In this document: positions 43,343 to 54,137 of the stretch, piece after piece
Layout: each line of letters opens with the position of its first letter
Position numbering within the stretch: the stretch's first letter is position 1
NCBI RefSeq assembly: GCF_022539665.2
Contig: NC_081331.1
Location: forward strand, 7,533,534-7,597,533
Reading direction: 5' to 3'
Source: Daphnia carinata
Taxonomy: Eukaryota > Arthropoda > Branchiopoda > Diplostraca > Daphniidae
Length of the DNA stretch: 64,000 bases
Notes under the pieces: model-generated
What the model was told of the DNA's origin: nothing
Databases searched by the model: none
The model's input: only the letters and a program-made list of their open reading frames with translations
Position numbers and translations under genes: made by a program

Positions 43343-43934
43343 TGTAACGAAGCCAAATCTATATCTTCAAAATATACTATTTCTTTATATTTTTATTAAT
43401 TTTCAAGTAGTATATTCGTCTTAGTTGCAATATAATTAGCGCAACACGCTTGACTTCGATGAATATCTGCTATCTGACTCACGCGTGCGATGTACTTATA
43501 CGCGATACACCACATCACGCCACTTTGCCAAAATGCTAAGTTTCGTGGTGAACCCAAAATCTGAGCAAGTCCAGTCAAGGAATTTTTGGAGATTGCAGTA
43601 GTTGTCTCCAAGTCACTCCAATTGCCTTTGTATTGATGATTAGGATAGTGTTGAAAACAATACTTTTAATCATAGTGCTTCCGTAAATTAGCTTGTCTCC
43701 AAGTCACTCCAATTGCCTTTGTATTGATGATTAGGATAGTGTTGAAAAACCATACTTTTAATCTTAGTGCTTTCGTAAATTAGCTTGACTCAAATAAACT
43801 TAGTCCGCATCTTGAATGTTATCACGTGCAATTTAATTGTTATCTGCATCAACTATTTAAATCCCTATTTGTGTCTCGCCGACATGCTAACGAGTTGTAT
43901 CACGTCTCATTTACCCAACGCAGAAAATGCGTTA
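43343..43934 (+). repeat. C2 3' LTR
   Basis: Starts TGTAACGAAGCCAAATC after a purine stretch (CAGGAAGGA) and ends near CAGAAAATGCGTTACC, comparable to the ends of the gypsy-B LTR. Includes an internal tandem duplication. Confidence 0.7.
43602..43784 (+). repeat. Tandem duplication of 91 bp inside the C2 LTR
   Basis: TTGTCTCCAAGTCACTCCAA at 43602 recurs at 43693. The units differ by a few substitutions and one base. Confidence 0.9.
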
Positions 43935-44794
43935 CCCTAATGATAGACATTCCGGTTCATCACAAAAAATTCACGAAGGAAGGATGAAAACTTCAGTCAA
44001 TGTAATCGGTCTTCATCTATGGTTTTATCTATTTTAATGGAATTTGAATTCAGAAACGCACATTTTCAAAGGCTATGAGGTGGAGCTCGGCAAGTCGGAA
44101 GTTTCTGACGGAAAATGGCAAAACTTTGAGATATAGATAACCTATTCATAGAAAATGTTAAATCATTCCTAACATAAGTCATCATAGGGTGCTTCTCTTG
44201 AAAACAAGGTTTAAAAGTTCAAATCTATTAACAAATGGCGGGTTGCGGATACTATTAGCTGTTTTATTTACGAATTTTTAAAGGAGAACGTGTAGGCCTT
44301 CACGTGTCTTGGTGAGTAAAAAGCTGTGTTGGGGAAGAGTGTAAAAGTATATTTTCTGTTCGTTCGCTTGCCCTATCTTCGTTTGAATATAACTTTGGGG
44401 GTTCGCCTACAGAATAGAAATGCGATTTATATGTTAAGGGAGGGCAATAATACTGACCGAATTCAAATAACGACCTATTACCAACTACATTTTGCTTGAA
44501 ACATGGCTTGTCCATGCCCGGTATCGTTAATTTTGTTTACATCTTCAATATATAATCAATTCGACTTTATCAAAACGACTAGCTAAGAACTTTTTATCTG
44601 TTCATGAAAAGGTATGGGCTTTTAAAAGGAGGTTAAAAACTTATGTAACACCGCAATGCCTGAATTAAGACCATTGAAACGACGAGGTAGCCTATCTATC
44701 TAAATTTCAGATTGTAACGCACAGCACACTTAGGCTTATGCAATCCGTGCTACGTATGCATTAAGAAAGGTAAAACAGGAGCAATACCTAAGAA
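43935..44794. other. Spacer, nothing recognised
   Basis: No family motif in any frame. A minus frame at 44300-44515 is open but unrecognised. Confidence 0.4.
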
Positions 44795-45230
44795 GTCAAC
44801 GTGGGACAGCGTCGAGAAGAAGATTCAAACGGCCTCTAGAGATCGGCCATTCCATTCCAAATTCAGAAGTGGAATCTCTGAATCCGATCGGCAAATCAAG
44901 GAGAGTCGGGTTCACTGTGTGGATTTCAAAAATTTGTGCTACACAAGAAAACAAGGGGCAGTGATCTTGAAGAAGAATCGATTGTCGAACAAGACGAACC
45001 GTGTGAGGAAGTGACTTCAAGGAAGTGTTAGAAGGAACCCCTGACGGAAGTCCCGGTGAACTAATGGCGTCACGGGTGGAGCTTCATTGGCCGGAGAAGA
45101 GGGATCAAGAGCAGAGCGAGACGATTTTAGCTGGCGAGCCCCAACTGCCTCATTCAATTAGTCATCGATAGCTAAGTCGTGACACTAAGGTGAAAATTCT
45201 GAAGTTTTGCGAAAATCAACCGGTGAAGCA

Positions 45231-45866
45231 ATGGCTCAACGACCGCTTATTCCAAAACTGAAGTACAGAGAACCTCCGATCTTCTTTGGAAAGATTAACG
45301 AAGACCTTACGGGTTGGTTGGAGCGCTAAGAGAGTGTTGCAGGATACAACCGATGGAGAGACGAAGAAGAACGAGAAAACTTCGGATTGTTCCTGAAAGA
45401 AACTGCTCGGAACTTGTTTCTCTCAGCTGGAAAATTTACCGAGTGGGAAGACGTCCCGTAGTTGCTGCGGTGCCAGGAGTCCAAGCCGTTTTCGCAATGA
45501 TAGGATTGGGGACCAAATTTCTTCTTGAATTTCAACCGCAGAACTACACTCGATACGAGAAAGCAAATTTACGGCAGCGGTAAGCAAGGAATCGACGACT
45601 CAGGAGAAGATTATTTCTATGACGTCATCTGTTTGTGCCGGAAAGTAGATCCAAGAATGTCAGAAGAGGCAAAAGTGGATTACTTCCTCGGGGTGCTACA
45701 CCCAACGTTGTTGGAGGAAATATCGATTGTCAACCCTACAACGATAAAAATCTTTAGCAGCACTAAAGCTCAATACAGAAGTTTCGGAAGTTGCTGGCCG
45801 ACCAGTGTTATCGGTAGCCTCACCTATTCTACAGGAAGAGCTACAAGCGAAATAGTTTTTCTGTAA
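45231..45866 (+). pseudogene. gag: Gypsy-D Gag (broken)
   Basis: MAQRPLIPKLKYREPPIFFG, then a frame change into RWRDEEERENFGLFLKETAR and NLFLSAGKFTEWED, a pattern seen in gypsy Gag proteins where a walled capsid helix set contains a W-x-x-x-F block. Continues with VDPRMSEEAKVDYFLGVLHP. Stops near 45328 and frame shifts make it non-functional. Confidence 0.7.
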
Positions 45867-45869
45867 GGC

Positions 45870-48135
45870 ACGCTGTGTGGTAACAGCTAATGGACAAAAA
45901 CCTCATCCAACGAGAACCATTGAGCTGGAAGTGGAGCATCGAGGCATAAAAGCCAAAGAAGAGGTGACTGTGCTTGCTTTGACGGGCATTTAACTGGTGC
46001 TAGGAAATAAATTGCTCAAACAATTCAACAGATTGGAAATAAATTACGATGGTAATGGGCCAGATTTGATTTTGAAGAGATTGCCCATCAACATGATTGA
46101 AGAAGAAACTGTGGACGAGGGTGAGCAAAGAGACGAGGAGAAGCAGGAGAAACATTCCACAGAACGTAACGCCATTTTGGTGCTGGAGAAAGAAAAAGTT
46201 CCACAGATTTATCCACGGGAACAGACTTGATTCCACGGCGAGCTCAGTTGGCAGAAATCCTACCATAACGGGAGGCTGAAGAATTAATAGACGTGTTGCC
46301 GGAATTCAGTCCTTCCTTCCCCTGGAAAGCACCAAAATTGGAATGTGTTAGGTGGTGGAATACCAAATCAACACTGGTATGTCGCCACCGGTACATCAAG
46401 TTCCTTACAAAAATCTATGGAAAGAAAGATCCATCATACAGAAATAAGTTGAAAAAAATAATAGAGAAACAAGTAATTGAACAATCCAACAGCCTTTGGG
46501 CGTCGCAAGGGTGTTCTGGTGAAGAAAAACGACACTAGGAACTTTGTGTTGACTACCGTCGACTTAATGGTGTCTCGGCGAAGGAAGTACCCATTACCAA
46601 GATTGAGGAAACATTGTCCCGAATGGGCAATGCCTGCATTTTCTCTACAATGGCCAGAAAACGAACGTTTTCCTAAAGTGAAACTGCAGCACACTGTAGT
46701 ACCCGAGATAGCCGTTGGCACAACCATCAGCAATGACGGCTCTTCCCTGGCCACCCTTGACTGGATGACTGATGATAAAGTAGATTGACCCGTTTTCGAA
46801 TTCGCCGAACTCACGACGTTCTCCGCTCCATTCGGTCGGTACCAATACCTGCGATTACTATTCGGCGTGACCCATGCAGGCGACGGCTACAAATATATAT
46901 TTGATGGTAGTGGATTCCGGCCCGATCCCAAGCCGACCAGACCCATTGACGAATTTCCGAAACCAAAAAAGTCACCGATATGAGAGCGTTTTTCGTATTT
47001 TGTCACCATGTCGGCAACTTCTCCGACAAAAGTTTCGCCTCTCTGGCTCCTCTTGAACCACAACTGAAAAAGGGTTTTTAGTGGGAGTGAACTTCGATCA
47101 ATGACCACGCCTTCAAAGAGGCCAGACCCGGTTTCTCTTCCATTCCTGAACCGCATTTTTACGACCTTTCCGTCTCAAGGGCCTTGGTATCGTCCTGAAA
47201 GAACAAGGAACACAGTGCAATTGCAAGATGGTGCAAGCTGGATTGCAAATTTTATCCAACGCAGAAACCCGTTACGCGATGGTTGAGTTAGAATGCTTGT
47301 GGGCCGCATGTGCCTTGCAGAAATTCTGGCAGTTCCTTGAAGGCCTGCACATGTTTTGAGCTAGTAACCGACTACCAGCCATTTGTCCCCATCCTGAATA
47401 AATACACCTTGGAGAAACTAGATAACCCACCACTGCTGCGTCTCCGTCTAAAATTGCAACAGTACGACTTTCGAGCCAGATGAATCCATGGAAAGACCAA
47501 ACTCGGCTCTGATGCGCTCAGCCGGTCACCAGTTGACAAAGCCATACCATCCGATGAAATCGCGGAAGGCGTCCCAACAAACTCCACCGATATTGCCATT
47601 ATTAATAAAATCGGCGATTAAGACACCGCGGTCTTGGACCCAGTCTTGGAACGAATTAAAAGCGTTGCAGCCGGTCACCAGTTGACAAAGCCATACCATC
47701 CGATGAAATCGCGGAAGGCGTCCCAACAAACTCCACCGATATTGCCATTATTAATAAAATCGGCGATTAAGACACCGCGGTCTTGGACCCAGTCTTGGAA
47801 CGAATAAAAAGCGTTGCAGCAACGTACCCGACTGACCTGAGTTACGGGAGACCATCGTACGGGGTCTTCCGCCAACAAATGCAGCCTTAGAGCGTCCTTT
47901 AGATCCTACTGGTGCGTGCACCATGGACTAGCTATCGTCGACACCGATGGCACGATCGTGTCCGGTCACGCATAGGCATTCCCAAAGGCATCCACCAGGA
48001 TGTACTAAAAGACCTACTCCGGATGCACCAAGGAGCTATCAAGCTCCGTCAACGCGCCCGTCTATCCATCTACTGGCCACACATGGACGTGGACATAGAG
48101 AATGCGGCACAAACCTCACAACGTTTTGTGTCATC
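45870..48135 (+). pseudogene. pol: Gypsy-D Pol remnants
   Basis: The C-terminal half of a protease (LVLGNKLLKQFNRLEINYDG); the DTG motif itself is not found. RT pieces are KKIIEKQVIEQSNSLWASQG, CVDYRRLNGVSAKEVYPLPK in another frame, and FEFAELTTFSAPFGRYQYLR. RNase H is represented by YAMVELECLWAACALQKFWQ and LVTDYQPFVPILNKYTLEKL with GSDALSRSPV. Start of integrase zinc domain: HQDVLKDLLRMHQGAIKLRQ and YWPHMDVDIENAAQT. At least eight frame breaks. Confidence 0.8.
47521..47818 (+). repeat. Perfect-register tandem duplication of 149 bp
   Basis: GCCGGTCACCAGTTGACAAA starts at 47521 and at 47670, and both units run to AAAAGCGTTGCA. They differ by about one base. It lies in the RNase H to integrase linker of gypsy-D, so the element had already lost function or lost it then. 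Confidence 0.95.
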
Positions 48136-48350
48136 ATTCAGTAGCAATTTAAACATTTTCTTAATATAATCAAGAATTTGCGGGAACGACATAATAAGTG
48201 CGCAGACGACACAAACAATTCTGTCAGTTTAACATTGGGTCTGGGCAAGTGTGCAAGTACAATCTTTGGTTTCTGGCAAGATTTAAAATTTTTAATTAAT
48301 AAAATTTAATATTAATTTCTTGTTGGTTTTTCCAAAGACTGGAGTTATTT
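48136..48350. other. Short spacer
   Basis: No recognisable feature between gypsy-D and the decayed hAT. Confidence 0.4.
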
Positions 48351-48353
48351 CTT

Positions 48354-49700
48354 ATGGCTTCCAATTCAAGTAATATTCACGATGGAGAAGATCGAGACGA
48401 AGACTATGAAAAGGAAATTTATGTTACTTCACATTGAGATCCAGAACCTTTTGATGATTTTCTTTCTGACTCATCGTCAGTATAGTTAACTAGGTTTCAT
48501 TTTTATTGTTCATTTTCATATTTTCTAATCTGCTGTAGGGTGAAGGAAAATGAAGCCCGTCAAGTTAGTGCTGATGGTGTGTCAAATAAGTCAAGAATTC
48601 AACTGCCAGCCCAGTATTTCGCACTCATGCAGCACCAGATGAATGGAAAAGGATTTAAGGTTAAATGCTTATTAGGCCATATGCATAAGACGAAGTATGG
48701 AAAAAGGCAGAGCACCTGTTCATAACCAACAACTCGGTGTATAATGCTAAAAGGCATATTAAGGTACACTAGATGCTTTCTAAAAGTGATGGCGTAATAA
48801 GATTAATATAAGATTTACTCTCAGTTTATAATGCTTTAATGTTTGTCGTTCCATATTCCAGACAGAACACCCTTCCTATCTCTCTAATTTTATTGCTTCG
48901 TAGAACAATAAAAGAGAGGAGTCCGCATCTCAAGCAAGTAATAAAACTTAATGATCATTTGCATTCGAGTTTTTCGAAATTTAAACAAATAAGAGTCCAA
49001 GAAGAAATGACGAGGCGATCTTGCGACATTAAAAATATTTTATTATATATTTCGAAACAGGACAATATATTTTTATTTTATTTTTTATACAGAATCACGT
49101 CATCGCAGATGTTATGCCATTAAGCGAAATCGAAGAAGACGGATTCCAGAAGCTTATTGGGGGATTGATTGGTCCACTTGTCATCAAACATAGGCGTTCG
49201 ATGATGAAGATTTTAAACCAAAAATATGCAAGAACTAAATCAAACCTGATTTCAGAATGACGGTTCATTGGCTAGGGGAAGGAAAGGATACAGAAGACAT
49301 TATCTGGCCAAGTGCTTATCTTGGTGTTCGGCGACTTATGGGGCGCACACTTAAGATGTCCTTACCAAGGCAATGACAGACCTCCGTGCGGAATTCCGTC
49401 AACTGCACAATTACAAACAACGGATCTAACTTTTTTAAAGCCTTCAAGATGCTTCCATCTAAGGAATAAAAAGATTGCAGGGGCTTCCTGTGACGAAGAC
49501 GACTAATTGACGATGAAGATGACAGTGAAGACGTCATTTACGTTGACATTGGATTAATTTTGGATAATCGCAACGAAATTCAAGTGGAGGTAAAAAGCGG
49601 CGAGTCAACAAATTGAGCGAAAGGCAACCCAAGTGGAGATGGAGTTTGACAGTGGCAGTGACATTTGCGACGTTGATGATAAAAATGAAAAGAAAGCATC
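48354..49700 (+). pseudogene. Decayed hAT transposase
   Basis: Pieces in order: an acidic start from ATG 48354 (MASNSSNIHDGEDRDEDYEK) broken by a stop. Then a BED-finger part (PAQYFALMQHQMNGKGFKVK, CLLGHMHK, SVYNAKRHIKVH), where the second cysteine is Gly. Then HVIADVMPLSEIEEDGFQKL, which matches the hAT helical region, then TNNGSNFFKAFKML, equivalent to TDSGSNMLKAF in the intact hAT, and an acidic insert (DSEDVIYVDIG). Many stops. I could not find its terminal repeats. It is related in design to the intact hAT but not a close copy. Confidence 0.65.
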
Positions 49701-49958
49701 AACTGAATAAACTAGCGAAAAAAGACAAATTTATCGTATGAATGGCCGACATTGACTCATGGATAATCTGACTTGTGTTCTATTATTTACAAGCCGTGTC
49801 GTGATAGTTTTGTATAACATTACCCTAGCATGCCTTCCACGATCGTTGAAAATTAAAAAAAAATCTTTAAAGGTTTAGTGACTTCGTTAATCACTGACTC
49901 ACAAAAAAAGGTCTTTCCTGGTCGAAAATAATTAAAATGGATTTGTTATTATTAGTAG

Positions 49959-50694
49959 TGTAAAGCATCTTCCCGTGTGGGAAGACGGACTTTACGGAAT
50001 GAAGACAATAAAAGATATTGAACTCAGAGGCGGTTTACCCACAATGACGTATGTGTTTATTGTAAGCTAAGACATAAGAATTAAAAAGACAAGAGAACAA
50101 AAGACAAGAAGAAACATTCAAGAAACAAATTAAAAGAGGGGACAAATTAACAGGGTCTTACCGTGAACTCACGAGTGAAAGAATGGAAGATAAACGACAC
50201 AAGGCGAACCTGGAAGTCAGCTTCCACACGAGCGGTACACAACAAGAGTTCATATACGTAAGAATTGACAATCAACGTCCGGAATAGCTCAGGACGAGAA
50301 CGAGTTTTTACTCAAAGGTTTAGTTAAGGAAACATTAAGTAAGGCACAATACTACTCAATGAAGCGAGGAAGATTGACTTAAGGCAACTACTTGGCACGG
50401 CTGCAACTACTTGTCTGATTTCCGTCAACTGCTAGATTTATCACAAAACTTTGCATATTGCAAAAGTGGCGTGATTGGGCGGAGCTTGTGCATTCAGGCG
50501 GCAGCCAATTAAAAGATGCCGTTCGACGTGGCGTGATGTTGAGGACGTATCGTCTGCGTGAGTCAGCTGCAGGTGTTCATTTGGGTCAGCTGCACTGCGT
50601 ATATGGTGTTGCAATTGCCATGTCCAGACTTGTGTTTACTACTGAAGCAAAAGCGAGAAAAAGTTAAAGTAATATATTCGGCTTCGTTATATCA
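49959..50694 (-). repeat. Gypsy-B 3' LTR
   Basis: 736 bp, reading TGTAAAGCATCTTCCC to CGAAGCCGAATATATT on alternate strands. In transcription order it starts TGATATAACGAAGCC after a GCCGGGAG purine stretch and ends GGGAAGATGCTTTACA. It matches fragment C (10926-11617) along its length. Confidence 0.85.
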
Positions 50695-51060
50695 CTCCCG
50701 GCGGCGTGAGATTACGTCCCGTAATCAGAGTTTACGCATCGGAATCGATTCGGGAGTTGCAGGTCTTAGATCATCGGAAGGGCGGCAGCATACAACCCAG
50801 ATGAAGGTAAAAAGACCGCAGGCGTAACATGCGTAAGAAGAGAAGCACTAAGAGACATAATATGCCGATGAAGAAATAATTCGTGATGGAGTCCCACCAA
50901 GATGTAGAAGTTCCAACGCTAGTCGATGTCACTAAAACACTCGATGCACTGTATTTGTGGCGTAACGTAAATTCAGGTGGGGGATGTTCTTTATAGCGGG
51001 GGCTATATCGGCCATAATGTTCATGTGATTTAGCATATTGTCGGTATATGCCGGGTTACT
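50695..51060 (-). pseudogene. env: Gypsy-B envelope membrane-anchor region, beyond the stop
   Basis: After the TGA of the 452-codon env ORF the same frame stays open through SNPAYTDNMLNHMNIMAD to about 50925. Then, in another frame, comes NYFFIGILCLLVLLFLRM (encoded at about 50831-50882), a hydrophobic segment long enough to cross a membrane, followed by basic residues. This is probably the original membrane anchor and short cytoplasmic tail of Env, now cut off by the TGA and a frameshift. Confidence 0.65.
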
Positions 51061-52419
51061 TCAATGTTCATAGTCGAAGAACTTGACATTTTCATACCGA
51101 AAAGAATGCGCAAGAGTCTGTTCCGGTAACACAATATTAGCTTCGATTGGCTTCCAGGTGTCGTTACGGTACGCATAAGATTTGTCATTAAAATTAACAA
51201 AACCATTGGTCCAGTAACAAGGGGAATATTTTACAAGTTCCCATCCGTCAAGATTAATAGTGTAGTTTTGAAATTTCGGTTGAGGCCCGCAAGATGTCAG
51301 CATAGTCTCAAATGTAACATTTAAAGCCTTACATTGAATCAATACAGCCGTTTTGCCAAAGGGTTGTAATTTTGCGCACTGTGGCAAATTTAACTGCGAA
51401 GCGGCTAACCATCCGTTATATTGGGCAGTTGTAACAGCCCTTTCATCTTTGGCTTTGCGAGCTTCACATTGGACTAATATGATTTGTCTTGCCAACTCAT
51501 TTTCATGATCGGTAAGTTGGTCTCGAATATATTGTATATTCGCGGGTACGCTTAGATTTTCGTCGCCAGATGGCTCCGGAGTATCCAAAGTCACTGTTAA
51601 ATTTTCCATGATGGCCGCCGTCGAAACGGTGAGTCTTGATTGGCCGATGATCTCAAACGACGAAGTTCTATTGGTGCATTCGTTTTGCAGGGAGGCACAG
51701 CGTTTTATAGGAGTTAAATGGAAATCGAGTTGCTTGGCATCGTCTTGTAGCCTGAAAGTTGTTTCGTCTGCCGCTAGTCGAACCAATGTGCCTATTGCAT
51801 CTTCCACCAATCGAGTATTCATTTTAGTTTTTTGAGTGTAAGTTTTGTCCCAAATCAGTGTTAAGTGATTATGAGATAAATTTCCAGTGGTAGCAGAAGC
51901 TGTTCCGATAGGTGTCGAAAAGTCTCCGTCTTCATGTTGCTGAAAAAGTTGGATCTTCTCGAGAACACAATTTATAATTTCAGAATCGATTGTTTGTAAC
52001 CAATAACCAAGAATCTCAGGTTCGCGATCAAATACATATTTATCGTCCGAAATAGTCATACGATAATCATCACATCTTTTATGGTTTATCATGTCGTTGC
52101 ATACGGCGGGTGAAGTATCAATTGGAATTTTATCCGGCACTATCACTATTTGGCCAAAAAAGTTCATTGTGATGTGGCGTATTTTCTTCCATCTGGCGCA
52201 AATATAACCGGGAAATTTAGTTGCGGCACGTCCTTCACTATAAATTGCGTATTTCACTTTAACGGCTTTGTTATCAGGCGTAATTGGTTGACAATTAGCA
52301 TCGGAGAATTGTAGAATTCCCATCTTCGATGGTTCCGAACAGTCGCATACAGTTGTTTCAAATGCCTGCGGGTGTAACTCGTAAAGGCATAATAACAGCA
52401 TAAATGGAATCAGCGACAT
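51061..52419 (-). CDS. env: Gypsy-B envelope glycoprotein ectodomain, 452 codons
   Basis: Starts MSLIPFMLLLCLYELHPQAF, a hydrophobic signal peptide, and has about seven Asn-x-Ser/Thr sites (for example NRTS, NLTV, NVTF, NYTI, NDTW). Cysteine-rich N-terminal part: CDCSEPSKMGILQFSDANC, PGYICARWKKIRH, AVCNDMINHKRC. A helical stretch (ENELARQIILVQCEARKAKD) precedes the conserved QYNGWLAASQLNLPQC. The C-terminal part has CGPQPKFQNYTINLDGWEL and CYWTNGFVNFND. It would sit on the particle or cell surface. As read it lacks a membrane anchor, which lies past the TGA. The layout suggests capture from a negative-strand RNA virus glycoprotein, chuvirus-like; that is inference from memory of the family. 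Confidence 0.8.
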   Translation of the reverse strand: MSLIPFMLLLCLYELHPQAFETTVCDCSEPSKMGILQFSDANCQPITPDNKAVKVKYAIYSEGRAATKFPGYICARWKKIRHITMNFFGQIVIVPDKIPIDTSPAVCNDMINHKRCDDYRMTISDDKYVFDREPEILGYWLQTIDSEIINCVLEKIQLFQQHEDGDFSTPIGTASATTGNLSHNHLTLIWDKTYTQKTKMNTRLVEDAIGTLVRLAADETTFRLQDDAKQLDFHLTPIKRCASLQNECTNRTSSFEIIGQSRLTVSTAAIMENLTVTLDTPEPSGDENLSVPANIQYIRDQLTDHENELARQIILVQCEARKAKDERAVTTAQYNGWLAASQLNLPQCAKLQPFGKTAVLIQCKALNVTFETMLTSCGPQPKFQNYTINLDGWELVKYSPCYWTNGFVNFNDKSYAYRNDTWKPIEANIVLPEQTLAHSFRYENVKFFDYEH

Positions 52420-52980
52420 TTTCTATAGATGGAAACATATGGTGAACATCGTGATCAATCCAGCAGCTGATAATGTGGATAAAAGCATAACATGACATCA
52501 TGTGGGTTTCTTAAAACTACTTAGGGAAAATATAAAAGAAGGTAAAATAATAAGCAAAAGCGGAGGAGTAGATATGACGGCAATTAGAAAGGTCAACGAT
52601 CTTCCGTCGGCTTTCCAACAGTTGCCGATGGTCGCGAGCGAGCAAAAATACGCATATAGGGCATGAAAAACACGTTTTATCTGGAATAAGAGTGAATATT
52701 TTTATGTAGCGACTGGTGTCATTGGAAAGAGGAAAGAATAATCCCAATTGTGCAAAAGAAAAATTAAGGAAAGAACGTATCATTTAGGCAGGAGAAGAAG
52801 AAGATGCATGTTACAATTTTAACGACGGGGAAAAACACAGGTCAATTTTCATTAGAGTTACAGCAAAGGGCGGATACAGATAGAGTAAAAGGCAAGTGAA
52901 GCACGAGCAAGGGAAAAAAGGCGCGCTCGGTAGGCTTGAAGGGTGCATTTAATTCTAAGCTCACGCAAGACGGAACACAG

Positions 52981-53052
52981 GTGCTAATTGCTCAATGACA
53001 GAGCACTCAGCTGTGATGCTGGGGGTCTGAGGTTGGAATCCTCAGTAGGACT
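52981..53052 (+). repeat. tRNA-like SINE head
   Basis: GCTC-AATGACA-GAGC forms a D-arm. CAGC...GCTG gives an anticodon-like arm. TGAGG-TTGGAAT-CCTCA gives a five-pair T-arm with a seven-base loop, one base off the usual TTCGAAT B-box. The lack of a clean acceptor stem and the trailing sequence suggest a SINE and not a tRNA gene. Confidence 0.6.
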
Positions 53053-53702
53053 AGACAACTCATCCATCAATAAGGATGCTAACCTACGCAGAATGGTACA
53101 GTTCATTATTTATTATTTAAAAAAATAAAATGACGCGAAATCTAGGTTTTATTTTCCAAGTCCAACACATGAGAAAGAGCAGGGGAAAGAAGTAAAAATG
53201 GCGCTAAAGGGGAACGAACATATGGGGAAGAAAGAAAAAGCGGCTTGTGCGAGACAAGGGACATTTGTCGCAGACACAAGAGGTTGGGGTAAAATAGGCG
53301 TAAATTTCTTTTCGAAATATACGTAGGCTTATGGGGTATATGGACTATTGTTTTTTTTTGTATATATATATTCGAGGGACCCAAGAGAGGGAGGAAAAAG
53401 GGAGAAAAAGAATTCAACCAAGAAGGGGAGTATTCCGAGGGAACCGCGGCTCCAAGTTTACTTGGACGTTGTCATGAGGGGAATTATTTATTGCTGTGTA
53501 GGGTCGGGTAGCCTTCTTCCAAGGGCGCACAACGGTTCGTTTTTCTTTCATTTCGTTTTAAAATTTAGATTTCTACTTTTATCAAATGGAGATAGAGAAA
53601 GAAGAAAAAGTGAAAGAAGAGAGGATGAAGGGTAGCAATTCTACAAGTCAGTATGATCAATTATGCATAATTCGTGGTCATCCCCTATGATATATTGGAA
53701 AT

Positions 53703-53782
53703 AAGGGCGTTGGCTAGGGGGCATAACGTTACAGCTTCTGACTGCGACTCGGGAGTCCTAAGTTCGAACAACGTCCTGACCT
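53703..53782 (+). repeat. Second tRNA-like SINE head, different type
   Basis: GGGCGTT and AACGTCC can pair as a seven-base acceptor stem with one G-T wobble. Inside are TGGCTAGGGG (A-box-like) and AGTTCGAAC (B-box-like). The anticodon stem is weak. Followed by non-tRNA sequence to about 53870. Likely a tRNA-derived SINE; a decayed tRNA gene is possible. Confidence 0.5.
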
Positions 53783-54137
53783 TGACTAAGAAATTTTACT
53801 GGTAGAGTCCTCAGGAGTTAGTGAGGTTAACTATTCCCTAATTGCTATTCTGTGGGTTGATTAACAAGAACAGCACATATTTTCGTATTTGACGACGCTC
53901 TCCTTACTCTCGAATTTGAAATTTATTTTTATAGAGAAAGCTAGCGAAATATTTGCGTTCTACTTTGTTTATTCATAGCTTAGATATAGGGAATATAATG
54001 CGAAGGGGGAAAAACTTTTTTGTTGGAGATAGCGCTCTATACTAAGGGGAATAAGCATTTTGCTACTTGGGGTGGGAGTAAATAAGGAGATTTTCTTTTG
54101 GTGGTCCTTTTTCCGAGCCTTTTCATTTTACGTTGTC

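Larger units (their letters stand above)
39834..43934 (+). mobile_element. C2: decayed env-gypsy copy
   Basis: A partial 5' LTR (39834-40055), an envelope pseudogene (41707-43200) and a 3' LTR (43343-43934) in one orientation. LTR blocks such as GCTATTTGTGCCTCGCCGAC and AGTTGTATCACGT recur at both ends. Gag and pol are gone. The envelope and 3' end are homologous to gypsy-B and fragment C but more diverged. Confidence 0.7.
44795..48135 (+). mobile_element. Gypsy-D: decayed Ty3/gypsy element of another lineage
   Basis: A run of gag, protease, RT, RNase H and the start of integrase on the + strand, without LTRs and with stops and frameshifts throughout. The RNase H linker and integrase start differ from gypsy-A and gypsy-B. 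The 3' part of integrase and everything after is missing. 44795-45230 has an acidic coding-like stretch (DLEEESIVEQDEPCEEV) that may be the upstream gag leader. Confidence 0.8.
52420..54137. other. 1.7-kb non-coding gap inside gypsy-B with SINE-like insertions
   Basis: Between env and the upstream small ORF I find no retroelement protein, only two tRNA-like heads on the + strand and AT-rich DNA. Probably later insertions into the element. Confidence 0.45.

Noticed and set aside
53142-53417. 91-codon minus frame between SINE heads
   Set aside because: Proline/leucine-rich, antisense to A/G-rich DNA, no motif.
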